This document shows positions 16,276-24,708 of a stretch of DNA of 34,678 nucleotides, piece by piece. Below the pieces are notes generated by a model, which saw nothing but the letters and a program-made list of their open reading frames with translations, searched no databases and was not told the DNA's origin. The first letter of the stretch is position 1. Every line of letters starts with the position of its first letter. Source of the DNA: Oribacterium sp. (GTDB taxonomy: Bacteria > Bacillota_A > Clostridia > Lachnospirales > Lachnospiraceae); the NCBI GenBank assembly GCA_017940955.1, contig JAGAXP010000079.1:1-34678 (forward strand), in the 5' to 3' direction. The translations under genes and the position numbers were made by a program.

Positions 16276-17184
16276 ATGAGAAATCGAAAACTTTTTAACT
16301 TTATAAGAACCGGCATTGCATGCATTTCGGTAAGTGCAGTCTGCACCATCACCGGGCTCGCGGGGCACTGGATGGCGAATGAGACCGGCTACTGGTATGT
16401 TCACGATGACGGAACCTACCCTCAGAACGCCTGGGAATGGATAGACAATGACGGAGACGGGATATATTTATGCTACGCCTTCGACGAAAGGGGATACCTC
16501 TACACCAATACAGTGACCCCGGACGGTTATGTGGTGGGGCCTGACGGTTCCTGGTACTCAGGAATTGTGCCCATGACAAGAGCATTTATCCATGGAGCCT
16601 CCATCGTTCCAACCCCCATGGGTTCCAATGTTAATACCGCTAATGATTCCTACGTTTATTCGGCGGATGGAATACAGCTTATTACACAGAGGTATTCGAC
16701 GCCGAAAAAGAACAATACTACAAGCTCCGGCAGCTCAACTGCTTCAACGTCAAAGAGCTCAAGTTCGAGTAAGAGTTCAAGTTCAAGCAGTTCAAGCAAG
16801 AGCAGCTCAAGCAGTTCTAAATCATCGAAGACAACTGTAAGTACCGGTGTATCATCGTCGGAAATTGTTACAACGATTTATAAAACAGCAAAATCCAACA
16901 CTGCTTCAGGTACAGGTTCATCTGCCTCGGACGACACCACAGCGGATGCAGGCAGTACAACGTCGAGCAACTACTCTGAGCCTGATGTTAATAACACCAG
17001 CGATGATTCCTTTGGCCCCGGCGGAAACATTCCTAAGAACTACTCTTCCCAGACCGTTTCTCCTACAGCAGACACCAGGGAATATGCTCCCAAGAGCAAC
17101 GTAATCGAACGCGAGGGATATGAGGATGAAGACCAGAGTGATGACGAGGATGAAGACCAGAATGATGACGAGGAAGAGGAATGA
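16276..17184 (+). CDS. Secreted Ser-rich protein, paralog of 11464-12195
   Basis: 302 residues. N-terminal signal peptide (NRKLFNFIRTGIACISVSAV then CTITGLAG), followed by the same module as the gene at 11464: GYWYVHDDGTYPQNAWEWID, then GDGIYLCYAFDERGYLY and TVTPDGYVVGPDGSW. After about residue 150 there is a Ser/Lys low-complexity linker (mostly SSS and KSSS) of some 45 residues, then a Thr/Ser-rich stretch and a very acidic C-terminus (DEDQSDDEDEDQNDDEEEE). No sortase motif or membrane anchor is visible. The start codon has only a weak ribosome site. It converges on the Wzz-like gene across a shared terminator. Function unknown; a surface or wall-associated role is inferred. Confidence 0.75.
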   Translation: MRNRKLFNFIRTGIACISVSAVCTITGLAGHWMANETGYWYVHDDGTYPQNAWEWIDNDGDGIYLCYAFDERGYLYTNTVTPDGYVVGPDGSWYSGIVPMTRAFIHGASIVPTPMGSNVNTANDSYVYSADGIQLITQRYSTPKKNNTTSSGSSTASTSKSSSSSKSSSSSSSSKSSSSSSKSSKTTVSTGVSSSEIVTTIYKTAKSNTASGTGSSASDDTTADAGSTTSSNYSEPDVNNTSDDSFGPGGNIPKNYSSQTVSPTADTREYAPKSNVIEREGYEDEDQSDDEDEDQNDDEEEE

Positions 17185-17267
17185 TCAGAAACGAAGGAAC
17201 AGCATCAACAAAATATTCTTAATTTCGTAATGGAGTTTGACTTACACAAAATATCAATCACAAAAGA

Positions 17268-17313
17268 AATCCACCGTAGACGGTTCTCCTGTGGGAACCA
17301 TCTACGGTGGATT
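17268..17313. terminator. Bidirectional terminator between convergent genes
   Basis: AATCCACCGTAGA (17268-17280) pairs with TCTACGGTGGATT (17301-17313), with an inner GGTTC/GAACC stem. T-rich sequence follows on both strands, serving the plus-strand gene at 16276 and the minus-strand gene at 17354. Confidence 0.85.
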
Positions 17314-17353
17314 ATTTTACAGTTTTATCGTTGTAATATCCCCCTTGCGAAAA

Positions 17354-18883
17354 TCAGTCAAAGAGCAGGATTCCTGCGACCTGCTTCTTTAGGCCTTTCA
17401 GCTTTTGAAGCTGGGTGCGGAGATTCTTCCTGGAGGTATTTCGGTCAGCAGCGAGAAGTGTGTACTTTACATCGCGGATGGCATTGATGGCTGCGGCGTC
17501 TGTAATGATGTCACCTGCTGCCTTTACGGTTTCGTCACCGTTTATAGTATTTACAGACCTTGCGATGTTGCTGAGGGCGTCGGGATCGATCCTTCCAATA
17601 AGGGAAATCTCCTTTATATCCTCATCCTTGAAGGCTGCCACAAATGTTTTTACATTGGCAGCGGCTACTTCGTAGAACTTATCTTTATCCGGAAGTGCAT
17701 CCCCATAAGACAGCTTGTAAAGCATGCTGTCGATAGCATTGGCGCGAAGTTCTGAATTGCCTGCTCCTGCGGTACCGTCAGACTTGGGTCCGGCGATAGC
17801 ATTGGACTTGCCAAGGGACTTATAGTCGCCGAAGATGCGGAGACCGAAGAGATAAGTGATCTCACCGGCATTGGTGATCTTATCTTCAACGATTGCCTTA
17901 AATACGATGAAGCCTGCGGCCACGAAGAAGCCCAGGATCAGGCCAATGATTCCGAACTTGATGCCGGACTTAAGAGCCTGGGATCTGCTGATGCCAACGG
18001 CGGCGCTGCTGTCGGTACTTACCTTTTTATCGGCAAGAGATGTGTAGTTGTTGTAGAATGATGCAATCTGGTTTGTGAGACTAATCTGGCTGTCGGAAAA
18101 CTGTTTCTGAAAATCTGCAACATAGTTATCGCTGCCTGTCTTTAAACCGGCAGGGGTCTGATCAGCTGCCACTTCCGGAACATCAGAAGCCGAAGTGTTC
18201 TCAACCTCTGAATACTCCATGAGGTCGAGCCTGTGCTCATGAATCTTGGTGTCAACCTCCTGTTTGTAAGCATTGACAGCATCGCTTAAAGCATTAAGAA
18301 TCTCTGTTGTTCTCTCGGAAGTGTCTCCCACAACCTTGATGGTCAGCACGCGTCCGGTTAAGTTTACTCTTATAAGCTCTGAAAGATATTTTACCGGGAT
18401 CTTCTCGGTGAGCTTTGACTGCACAAAGCCGAGGCATTCACTGCTGGTAAGGTAAGACAGATAAGCCTGGGCGATATCCTCTGAATAGTCCACATCCTGG
18501 TAGGTCTTGTCAGGCATGATCTTATAATCCGTGCTTATGTAGTAAGTGCTTGAGCCTGAGTAATAGTCATTGGGATTCATGTTCAGGATTATGGAGTCCT
18601 TCTCATAAGCCTGATTCTTCTCGAAGGTTTCGTTCAGACGATCCAAGGATGCCTTGTAGGAGGCTAATGTTGTGTCATACTGAGCCACCTTTTCCTCAGC
18701 GTTCTCCTCCACCTGGACAGCAACCTCTGTGCCAACCTTACGGAGCTCGGTCACACCCTTGTAACCTCCCAGGATCAGCGCAAGCACCACGCCTGTAAGA
18801 AGGATGGCCTTCCATTTTCTCAAACATAAAAAACATAACTGAAGCAGATCGATCTCAACTTCATTTCTCATTTCATTATTCAT
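17354..18883 (-). CDS. Wzz-like polysaccharide chain-length protein with kinase-like C-terminus
   Basis: 509 residues. Polysaccharide co-polymerase (PF02706 type) that sets the length of an exported polymer. First membrane helix at about 24-41 (KAILLTGVVLALILGGYKGV), a long extracytoplasmic part rich in coiled-coil-like Gln/Lys/Glu, and a second helix at about 325-345 (FGIIGLILGFFVAAGFIVFK). After it comes a cytoplasmic part of about 155 residues whose layout (ANVKTFVAAF, IKEISLIG, KYTLLAADRNTSR, QVAGILLFD) recalls bacterial tyrosine kinases but has no Walker A motif. AGGAG lies ten bases upstream of the start. The nearest partner gene is the sugar transferase upstream at 19254-20621. Confidence 0.85.
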   Translation of the reverse strand: MNNEMRNEVEIDLLQLCFLCLRKWKAILLTGVVLALILGGYKGVTELRKVGTEVAVQVEENAEEKVAQYDTTLASYKASLDRLNETFEKNQAYEKDSIILNMNPNDYYSGSSTYYISTDYKIMPDKTYQDVDYSEDIAQAYLSYLTSSECLGFVQSKLTEKIPVKYLSELIRVNLTGRVLTIKVVGDTSERTTEILNALSDAVNAYKQEVDTKIHEHRLDLMEYSEVENTSASDVPEVAADQTPAGLKTGSDNYVADFQKQFSDSQISLTNQIASFYNNYTSLADKKVSTDSSAAVGISRSQALKSGIKFGIIGLILGFFVAAGFIVFKAIVEDKITNAGEITYLFGLRIFGDYKSLGKSNAIAGPKSDGTAGAGNSELRANAIDSMLYKLSYGDALPDKDKFYEVAAANVKTFVAAFKDEDIKEISLIGRIDPDALSNIARSVNTINGDETVKAAGDIITDAAAINAIRDVKYTLLAADRNTSRKNLRTQLQKLKGLKKQVAGILLFD

Positions 18884-18986
18884 ATGTTAAATGCTCCTTT
18901 AATTTATAACTCAATAAGATTAACACACTATGCTTTCATAAATCTACCGTTATTTTTTACTTTTCTGTAAAGGGAAGACAGCTCTG

Positions 18987-19257
18987 GTAACAGTTCAGCC
19001 GGCAATGGTTCGCGAAGACCGTGGTCGGCTCTTTTCCCCACCATCCGGAGTTATTGGAACCACAGATTGACCTTGAAACTCAGAATTCAGAATATAAGTC
19101 AATGTGACTTGCCATTCAGGATGACTCAAATACTGATTACCTGAAATTGAGTCATTGTAACCTTCTATTCAGGATGACCCAAATGCAGGTAACCGGAACA
19201 TGGGTCAATGTAATCCTTGTTCACTGCGAAAATAAGGCATCCCGGCTGAACTGTTAC
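18987..19257. mobile_element. MITE- or REP-like element bounded by 16-bp inverted repeats
   Basis: GTAACAGTTCAGCCGG at 18987-19002 is matched perfectly in inverse by CCGGCTGAACTGTTAC at 19242-19257. The 271-bp interval holds no gene and contains repeat array 2. The right end overlaps the TAA stop (19254-19256) of the sugar transferase gene. A third identical 16-mer lies alone at 28923-28938. No target duplication is evident. Mobile nature is inferred; the window also carries a REP-type transposase at 33714. Confidence 0.5.
19067..19208. repeat. 53-bp palindromic repeat array 2 (diverged)
   Basis: GTCAW at 19098, 19151 and 19204 (spacing 53) and ATGAC at 19121 and 19174 (spacing 53) repeat the GTCAT-N18-ATGAC-N25 layout of array 1 with almost entirely different filler. 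A degenerate half unit begins near 19067. The arms pair further here: ATGACTCAA (19121) with TTGAGTCAT (19147), and TGACCCA (19175) with TGGGTCA (19201), a T-A to C-G exchange on both sides. Confidence 0.8.
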
Positions 19258-20621
19258 TTGTTTTCAAGGGCTGTGACCTGATCCTCGGAGACGCCTTCCG
19301 AGCTTTCGGGGATAAAGACGATCTTCAGGGTGTAGAAAATGATCCTGAGGTCAAAAAGCACTGACCTCTGGGAGATGTAGAGCAGATCAAGCTTCAGTTT
19401 ATCAAGAGGAGTGGTGTTGTACTTGCCGTAGACCTGGGCGTAGCCGGTGAGGCCTGCCTTAACCTTGAGCCTTAGGCTGAATTCCGGAATTTCTTTCTCG
19501 TACTGCTCTGCTATCTCAGGGCGTTCGGGTCTCGGACCGACTACGGACATATCGTTCTTCAGGATGTTGAAGAGCTGAGGGAGTTCGTCGATCCGGAGTT
19601 TTCTGATAACTTTTCCCACAGGGGTGATTCTGTCGTCGTTTTTACTGGCGAGACGGGCGACGCCATTTTCAGAGTCCACCTTCATGCTTCTGAACTTATA
19701 AATGTCAAAAACTCTGCCATCCTTAGTGAGGCGCTTCTGGCTGTAGAGGACCGGACCTCCGTCATGGGCTTTAATGAATATACTTGTGATAATGAGAATA
19801 GGAGACAGAAGAATTATCCCAAGGAGGGCTATGATGACATCGGCGGTGCGCTTTACTCCGGCGTAGTACCAGGCCTCCGGCATTTTCCTGTTTCTTAAGT
19901 ACGGGGTGTCAAAGGTGTGGGACACCTCGTGGCTCAGCTTCAGGAGGTCTGACATGTCCATGGACATATGCATGTCTTTATGATGGGCGTCGCAGAAAAT
20001 CGTCACTTTCTTTTCCATTTCCCCGGAAACATCGCAAAGGTAAATGTCTTTGCATTTTCTCAGTGTCCCGAATATGGTCTCCGGATCCGTCGTGTCCTCG
20101 AAGATTCCCAGAATCTGATAACGGTATTTTTTCTCCTTCATCTTTTTCAGGAGTCTGTGATAGTCCTGCGAGCCGTAGACTATCATTATCTTTCGCGGCT
20201 CGTCGAATCTTGCGTAAAGGCGGTTACAGACAAAGGTCACGAGGACAATGCTTGTGAACTGAAGCACGAAGCCGAGAAGGAAGAACCTCAGGCTTATGCG
20301 GCTGAAGTTATGGAACCAGAAGAAGGTTGCCACGAAAAGGCAGAAGTCACCGATGCTGAAGGAAAGCATTTGCGAGAATGCCAGCTCCTGGAGTCGGTAA
20401 AGGCCGATCTTGTGAGCGTCGTACATCTTTGCGAAGAAGAGATATACCACAGAAAACATGATTCCGACCAAGGTAAGGGTTCTGTAGCCGAAGAATCCCT
20501 CCACCCAACCGGGGGCAACGTTCCAGTACCATATCAGCGCCGCTGTAACGAATGCTATAACCAGACTTATGAGGGTATAGACCTCTTTTATTTTGTTTTT
20601 GAATCGTTCTTTTTTCGTCAT
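19254..20621 (-). CDS. Polyprenyl-phosphate sugar-1-phosphate transferase (WcaJ/CpsE type)
   Basis: Membrane enzyme that moves a sugar phosphate from a UDP-sugar to undecaprenyl phosphate, the first step of lipid-linked polysaccharide synthesis. 455 residues: four to five N-terminal membrane helices (to about 130), a nucleotide-binding-like middle domain (KIMIVYGSQDYHRLLKKM), a further hydrophobic segment (TADVIIALLGIILLSPILII), and the C-terminal catalytic domain with DGGPVLYSQKR, YKFRSMKVDSE, RIDELPQLFNILKNDMSVVG, PRPERPE and KAGLTGYAQVYGKYNT. The start at 20621 has AAGGA upstream. Own promoter at 20738-20766. Which sugar is moved cannot be told from the sequence. Confidence 0.92.
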   Translation of the reverse strand: MTKKERFKNKIKEVYTLISLVIAFVTAALIWYWNVAPGWVEGFFGYRTLTLVGIMFSVVYLFFAKMYDAHKIGLYRLQELAFSQMLSFSIGDFCLFVATFFWFHNFSRISLRFFLLGFVLQFTSIVLVTFVCNRLYARFDEPRKIMIVYGSQDYHRLLKKMKEKKYRYQILGIFEDTTDPETIFGTLRKCKDIYLCDVSGEMEKKVTIFCDAHHKDMHMSMDMSDLLKLSHEVSHTFDTPYLRNRKMPEAWYYAGVKRTADVIIALLGIILLSPILIITSIFIKAHDGGPVLYSQKRLTKDGRVFDIYKFRSMKVDSENGVARLASKNDDRITPVGKVIRKLRIDELPQLFNILKNDMSVVGPRPERPEIAEQYEKEIPEFSLRLKVKAGLTGYAQVYGKYNTTPLDKLKLDLLYISQRSVLFDLRIIFYTLKIVFIPESSEGVSEDQVTALENK

Positions 20622-20737
20622 ACTGTCCTTCGTCCAGTCCTTGTTTTTTTTAGCGCCATATGTAACTTATTCCGGTTTCAGAAACGGTATATCATATTTG
20701 GAAACCATATACAGCGGCTTATATCTTTTATCACGTT

Positions 20738-20766
20738 AGTATACAGCCTCTTTTTGACTTATGCAA
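20738..20766 (-). promoter_or_regulatory. Promoter of the sugar transferase gene
   Basis: TTGCAT (20761-20766) and TATACT (20738-20743) with a 17-base spacer, leaving a leader of about 110 bases. Confidence 0.6.
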
Positions 20767-20778
20767 ATCTATGGGCAG

Positions 20779-20806
20779 AAAAAAGGCAGGTGCCGCCGCA
20801 CCTGCC
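20779..20806 (-). terminator. Terminator of the rubrerythrin operon
   Basis: GGCAGGTGC (20785-20793) pairs perfectly with GCACCTGCC (20798-20806); six Ts follow on the minus strand (20779-20784). It lies just after the rubredoxin stop. Confidence 0.9.
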
Positions 20807-20819
20807 TCAGTAACTCTTC

Positions 20820-20975
20820 TTACTGTGGTGAGAACTGATCCTTACCTACACCACATAAAGGACAAACATAGTCCTCAGGAACGTCTTCCCACTTTGTTCC
20901 TGCTGCTACTCCGTTATCAGGGTCTCCGTTCTCTTCATCATAGATAAAACCGCAAACATTACAAACGTACATCAT
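20820..20975 (-). CDS. Rubredoxin
   Basis: 51-residue cytoplasmic electron carrier with one iron held by four cysteines. Translation gives [19 protein letters not shown], then [20 protein letters not shown]: both CxxCG pairs and the canonical DPDNG..P.GT.WEDVP core are present. The ATG at 20975 follows GGGAGG at seven bases. Last gene of a three-gene unit with superoxide reductase (20 bases upstream) and rubrerythrin; its likely job is to pass electrons to one or both of these. Confidence 0.97.
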   Translation of the reverse strand: MMYVCNVCGFIYDEENGDPDNGVAAGTKWEDVPEDYVCPLCGVGKDQFSPQ

Positions 20976-20995
20976 ATCTTAACCTCCCGGATTCA

Positions 20996-21334
20996 TCAAA
21001 CAGTTGCCTTCCACAAACCGTGGAGATTGCAGTACTCATAGGCTGCAACAACCTTCTCGTTTACCTCGAAAACAGCTTCCGGCTTCATGCCCGGCTTCAG
21101 ATAATGGATCTGGAAGCCACACTCTGTTTCAAGAAGAACCCAGCCGATAAAATGCTCCGGCAGCATGGGGTGCTCAACCGATCCAACACATACTGTAACA
21201 GTATTGCCATCCTGACTGATGACAGGAACATGCTTTTCGTTGGCTGCATCAGTTGTATTGGCAACCAGCTCTTCGCCTACCGATAAGCTCTTGTCTGAAA
21301 TCACGACCTGATCTTCGAGTTTGTAAAATTTCAT
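20996..21334 (-). CDS. Superoxide reductase (neelaredoxin type)
   Basis: 112 residues. Reduces superoxide to hydrogen peroxide without making oxygen, at a square-pyramidal iron site in the cytoplasm. All ligands are visible: His35 (EKHVP, with the conserved Glu33 and Lys34), His55 and His61 (EHPMLPEHFIGW), Cys102 and His105 (YCNLHGLWKA). The N-terminal desulforedoxin-type Cys4 domain of the two-iron enzymes is missing, so this is the one-iron form. AAGGAGG precedes the ATG. Sits between rubrerythrin and rubredoxin genes with gaps of 25 and 20 bases. Confidence 0.95.
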   Translation of the reverse strand: MKFYKLEDQVVISDKSLSVGEELVANTTDAANEKHVPVISQDGNTVTVCVGSVEHPMLPEHFIGWVLLETECGFQIHYLKPGMKPEAVFEVNEKVVAAYEYCNLHGLWKATV

Positions 21335-21359
21335 TTCTCTGTACCTCCTTGCGATAATA

Positions 21360-21923
21360 TTAATAGTTCTCGGGTTTCAGCTGGAAATAGTCTCTCGGAT
21401 GGTTGCAAACGGGGCAGACCTCCGGAGCTTCTTTTCCGATGACGATGTGTCCGCAGTTGCTGCACTGCCATACACAGTCGCCGTCACGGGAGAATACAAG
21501 CTTGTCTTCAACGTTCTTGAGAAGCTTTCTGTATCTTTCTTCGTGTTCCTTTTCAATGGCGGCAACGCCCTCGAAGAGCTCAGCTATTTCGTCGAAGCCC
21601 TCTTCTCTTGCCTTCTTTGCAAATGAAGGATACATCTCTTTCCACTCGTAACCTTCACCGTCTGCTGCTTCCTTAAGGCAGTCAACAGTGCTTCCGATGC
21701 CGGTCAATATCTTGTACCAGATCTCAGCATGCTCCTTCTCATTGGCTGCTGTCTCTGCGAAAATATTGGAAATCTGGACAAAGCCCTCCTTCTTTGCTTT
21801 TGAGGCGAAGAAGGTATACTTGTTTCTTGCCTCCGATTCTCCGGCGAAAGCAGCCTGAAGGTTCTTCTCAGTCTCTGTGCCCTTCAGGTCCTCTGCTCTG
21901 CATCTCCATTTGTTATCTGCCAT
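21360..21923 (-). CDS. rbr: Rubrerythrin
   Basis: 187 residues from the ATG at 21923 (MADNKWRC), which has AAAGGAG upstream; a start at 21950 is open but has no site. Peroxide-reducing di-iron protein of anaerobes. The four-helix domain carries the iron ligands in [21 protein letters not shown], and [11 protein letters not shown]; the C-terminal rubredoxin domain has [20 protein letters not shown] and CNHPRDYF. First gene of the operon with superoxide reductase and rubredoxin, which together turn superoxide into water. The promoter is not clear; about 70 bases separate it from the epimerase gene. Confidence 0.97.
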   Translation of the reverse strand: MADNKWRCRAEDLKGTETEKNLQAAFAGESEARNKYTFFASKAKKEGFVQISNIFAETAANEKEHAEIWYKILTGIGSTVDCLKEAADGEGYEWKEMYPSFAKKAREEGFDEIAELFEGVAAIEKEHEERYRKLLKNVEDKLVFSRDGDCVWQCSNCGHIVIGKEAPEVCPVCNHPRDYFQLKPENY

Positions 21924-21992
21924 GGTGCAATCTCCTTTCTGTATATACACAAAACAAAGTGTTTATATAGGTACAGTATATCATATGGAGCT

Positions 21993-23078
21993 TCAACCAT
22001 AAAACTCTTTATACCACTCTGCGAACTTCCTAAGCCCTTTCCTGATGCCAATGGCCGGCCTGAAGCCAAAGTCTCTTTCCAGGGCTTCGCTGTCTGCGTA
22101 AGTCACAGGCACATCCCCCGGCTGCATGGGCACAAGCTCCTTGTGGGCTTCAAAATCATAATCAGCCGGCAGGACTCCCGCACGGATCAGCTCCTCCTGA
22201 AGCACGGTGATATAATCAAGAAGATTCTCCGGAGTGCCGCCTCCGATGTTGTAAACCGCATAGGGCGGAACAGGCAGTCCATCCTCGCCAACTGCCTTCT
22301 CAGGCGCTCCCTGCATTACCCTCAGAACTCCCTCAACGATGTCATCAATATAGGTAAAATCACGTTTACAGTTACCGAAGTTAAAGATCTTTATATTCTT
22401 CCCGGCACGAAGCTTGTCAGTGGCACTGAAATAGAACATATCCGTTCTTCCCGCAGGACCGTAAACCGTAAAAAACCTGAGCCCCGTCGAAGGAATATTG
22501 TAAAGCTTGCTATAAGAATGAGCCAGAAGCTCGTTGCTCTTTTTTGTAGCCGCATACAGAGAAACCGGGTTATCCACCTTGTCATCCGTACTGAAAGGCA
22601 CCTTTTTGTTTCCGCCATATACGGAAGAGCTTGATGCATATACCAGATGCTCAACTCCGGTCTCACCGCCATCATAGGAATGACGGCAGGCCTCCAGGAT
22701 ATTGTAAAATCCGATGATATTACTGTTAATGTAGGCATCCGGATGATCAATGGAATACCTGACGCCTGCCTGAGCCGCAAGGTTGACAACAACAGAGGGT
22801 TTATATTCTGTAAATACATCTGACACCGCCTTGCTGTCCGAAAGATCCGCCTTGACAAAAACCCACTTGTTTCCGGTTTCCTCCGAAGCCTTCCCAACCT
22901 CCTTAAGCCGCCACTCCTTAAGTTCAACCGGATTATAATCTGTTATACAGTCAAAGCCCACTACTGTAACATCAGCAAAATCCCTTAGAACCCTGATGGC
23001 CAGATTTGAACCTATAAAACCGGCCGCCCCGGTGATAAGTATTGTTTTTCTGTTTAAATCTATCTTTTTCTTATTCAT
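21993..23078 (-). CDS. UDP-glucuronate 4-epimerase-like SDR enzyme
   Basis: 361 residues, extended short-chain dehydrogenase fold. NAD motif TILITGAAGFIGSNLA at residues 12-27, the catalytic YAATKKSNE (Tyr-x-x-x-Lys), VYASSSSVYG and the sugar-binding TGLRFFTVYGPAGRTDM are present. The pattern (RFFTVYGPAGRTDM, FNFGNCKRDFTYIDD) is that of enzymes making UDP-galacturonate from UDP-glucuronate. It starts 12 bases after the UDP-glucose dehydrogenase stop, so the two probably act in sequence: UDP-Glc to UDP-GlcA to UDP-GalA. C-4 epimerisation of another UDP-sugar cannot be excluded. Confidence 0.88.
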   Translation of the reverse strand: MNKKKIDLNRKTILITGAAGFIGSNLAIRVLRDFADVTVVGFDCITDYNPVELKEWRLKEVGKASEETGNKWVFVKADLSDSKAVSDVFTEYKPSVVVNLAAQAGVRYSIDHPDAYINSNIIGFYNILEACRHSYDGGETGVEHLVYASSSSVYGGNKKVPFSTDDKVDNPVSLYAATKKSNELLAHSYSKLYNIPSTGLRFFTVYGPAGRTDMFYFSATDKLRAGKNIKIFNFGNCKRDFTYIDDIVEGVLRVMQGAPEKAVGEDGLPVPPYAVYNIGGGTPENLLDYITVLQEELIRAGVLPADYDFEAHKELVPMQPGDVPVTYADSEALERDFGFRPAIGIRKGLRKFAEWYKEFYG

Positions 23079-23090
23079 AATCTGTCACCG

Positions 23091-24569
23091 TCAATCCCTT
23101 CCGAAAAGATCCCTTGTATAGACCTTATCCTTCACGTCATCAAGGCACTCATTATATCTGTTTGCAATGATGGCGCCGCTTCTCTTTTTAAACTCCGAAA
23201 GATCATTTACAACCTCGGAGCCGAAAAAGGTCGTTCCATCCGGAAGTGTCGGCTCAAATACTATTACCTTTGCACCCTTTGCCTTGATCCTCTTCATGAT
23301 ACCCTGAATAGATGACTGCCTGAAGTTGTCGGAATTGGATTTCATGGTGAGGCGGTAAACCCCCACAACTACCTCATGCTCCTTATCAGGGTCAAATCCC
23401 TCGGAATTTCCATAGGCTCCCGCGATATCAAGCACACGGTCGGCAATGAAGTCCTTACGGGTTCTGTTGGACACAACTATGGCCTCGATCAGATTCTCCG
23501 GAACATCCTTATAGTTTGCAAGAAGCTGCTTTGTATCCTTCGGCAGGCAATATCCGCCATAGCCAAAGGAAGGATTGTTGTAATGCGTACCGATCCTTGG
23601 ATCCAGGCTTACACCATCGATGATGTCCTTTGTATTAAGTCCCTTTGATTCCGCATAGGTATCAAGCTCATTAAAATAGGAAACACGAAGCGCAAGATAA
23701 GTATTGGCAAAAAGCTTTACAGCCTCAGCTTCCGTGAGACCCATGAAAAGGGTGCTTATGCCCTTCTTGATGGCACCTTCCTGAAGAAGTGCTGCAAAAG
23801 TATGGGCTGCCTCAACCAGTCGTTCATTACCCTTATCAGTTCCGACGATGATCCTGGAAGGATACAGATTGTCATAAAGAGCTTTTGACTCACGAAGGAA
23901 TTCCGGGCTGAAGATAATGTTTTCGGTGTTATATTTTTTTCTTACCGACTCGGTGTAGCCAACCGGAATGGTGGATTTGATGACCATGATGGCATCGGGA
24001 TTCACCTTGAGCACCAGTTCGATCACCGCTTCAACAGCGCTTGTATCAAAGTAATTCTTCTTTGCATCATAGTTTGTAGGCGCCGCAATGATAACAAAAT
24101 CCGCATCCCTGTAAGCTGCCTCTCCGTCAAGAGTCGCCGTAAGATCAAGCTTCTTTTCCGCCAGATACTTCTCTATATATTCATCCCGGATCGGGGATTT
24201 TCTGTTATTGATAAGCTCTACCTTCTCAGGGATGATATCTACCGCAGTAACATGGTTATGCTGTGCCAGCAATGTAGCAATGGAAAGCCCCACATAGCCT
24301 GTACCCGCCACTGCGATATTCATGGGTGATCTCGCCTCTAAGTTCATGGAACCATCTTGATCCAGAAAAACCTCCGTAGGGTCAAAGCCCAGGGCAGACC
24401 CCATCTTTTCAAGCTGCTGTATGGAGGGTACATACTCCATGGACTCAATATGGCTTAACATGGCGCGATTAATGCCTGTTGCGTCCGCAAGCTGCTGCTG
24501 TGTCATTTTCTTCTCTTTGCGCCCGGAGTTCACAAGCTCCGCAAGCTTTTCCTGTGATAATGTCTTCAT
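23091..24569 (-). CDS. XRE DNA-binding domain fused to UDP-glucose 6-dehydrogenase
   Basis: 492 residues. Residues 1-70 are an XRE/Cro-type helix-turn-helix ([20 protein letters not shown] at 22-41, then [20 protein letters not shown]). From residue 83 the chain is a complete nucleotide-sugar dehydrogenase: NAD motif [21 protein letters not shown] (221-228), [20 protein letters not shown] with Lys285, and catalytic Cys341 in [15 protein letters not shown]. It oxidises UDP-glucose (or a close relative) to the uronate in two NAD-dependent steps. No stop or frameshift separates the parts. GGAG lies ten bases before the ATG; a second GAGG before Met83 could allow a short enzyme-only form. Two identical 15-bp palindromes sit in its control region, suggesting self-regulation. 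Confidence 0.93.
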   Translation of the reverse strand: MKTLSQEKLAELVNSGRKEKKMTQQQLADATGINRAMLSHIESMEYVPSIQQLEKMGSALGFDPTEVFLDQDGSMNLEARSPMNIAVAGTGYVGLSIATLLAQHNHVTAVDIIPEKVELINNRKSPIRDEYIEKYLAEKKLDLTATLDGEAAYRDADFVIIAAPTNYDAKKNYFDTSAVEAVIELVLKVNPDAIMVIKSTIPVGYTESVRKKYNTENIIFSPEFLRESKALYDNLYPSRIIVGTDKGNERLVEAAHTFAALLQEGAIKKGISTLFMGLTEAEAVKLFANTYLALRVSYFNELDTYAESKGLNTKDIIDGVSLDPRIGTHYNNPSFGYGGYCLPKDTKQLLANYKDVPENLIEAIVVSNRTRKDFIADRVLDIAGAYGNSEGFDPDKEHEVVVGVYRLTMKSNSDNFRQSSIQGIMKRIKAKGAKVIVFEPTLPDGTTFFGSEVVNDLSEFKKRSGAIIANRYNECLDDVKDKVYTRDLFGRD

Positions 24570-24590
24570 ACTGTACGTTCTCCTTTTTAT

Positions 24591-24605
24591 GTTATTTATA
24601 ATAAC
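24591..24605. promoter_or_regulatory. 15-bp palindrome, proximal operator candidate
   Basis: GTTATTTATAATAAC: two 6-bp arms around TAT. It lies between the promoter (24634-24662) and the ribosome site of the XRE-dehydrogenase gene, where a bound protein would block transcription. The identical 15 bases occur at 24721-24735. Confidence 0.6.
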
Positions 24606-24633
24606 AAAAGCAGTTTTCTATAAAAGTAAAGTC

Positions 24634-24662
24634 AGTATAAGACATCGTCAAAAGTTTTGCAA
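24634..24662 (-). promoter_or_regulatory. Promoter of the XRE-dehydrogenase gene
   Basis: TTGCAA (24657-24662) and TATACT (24634-24639) with a 17-base spacer. An alternative pair in the same stretch, TTGACG with TACTTT, is weaker at the -10. Confidence 0.6.
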
Positions 24663-24708
24663 TATATTTTACATTTTTATGCGTGTAATCACCCTGAACA
24701 ACGAAAGT

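Noticed and set aside
16729..16830. The Ser-rich codon run as a non-coding microsatellite
   Set aside because: It stays in frame within a secreted protein and uses mixed Ser codons (AGC, AGT, TCA), so it is a protein linker.
19968..20813. A 281-codon plus-strand frame opposite the sugar transferase
   Set aside because: The minus-strand product has all transferase motifs; the plus frame is His/Cys-rich nonsense.
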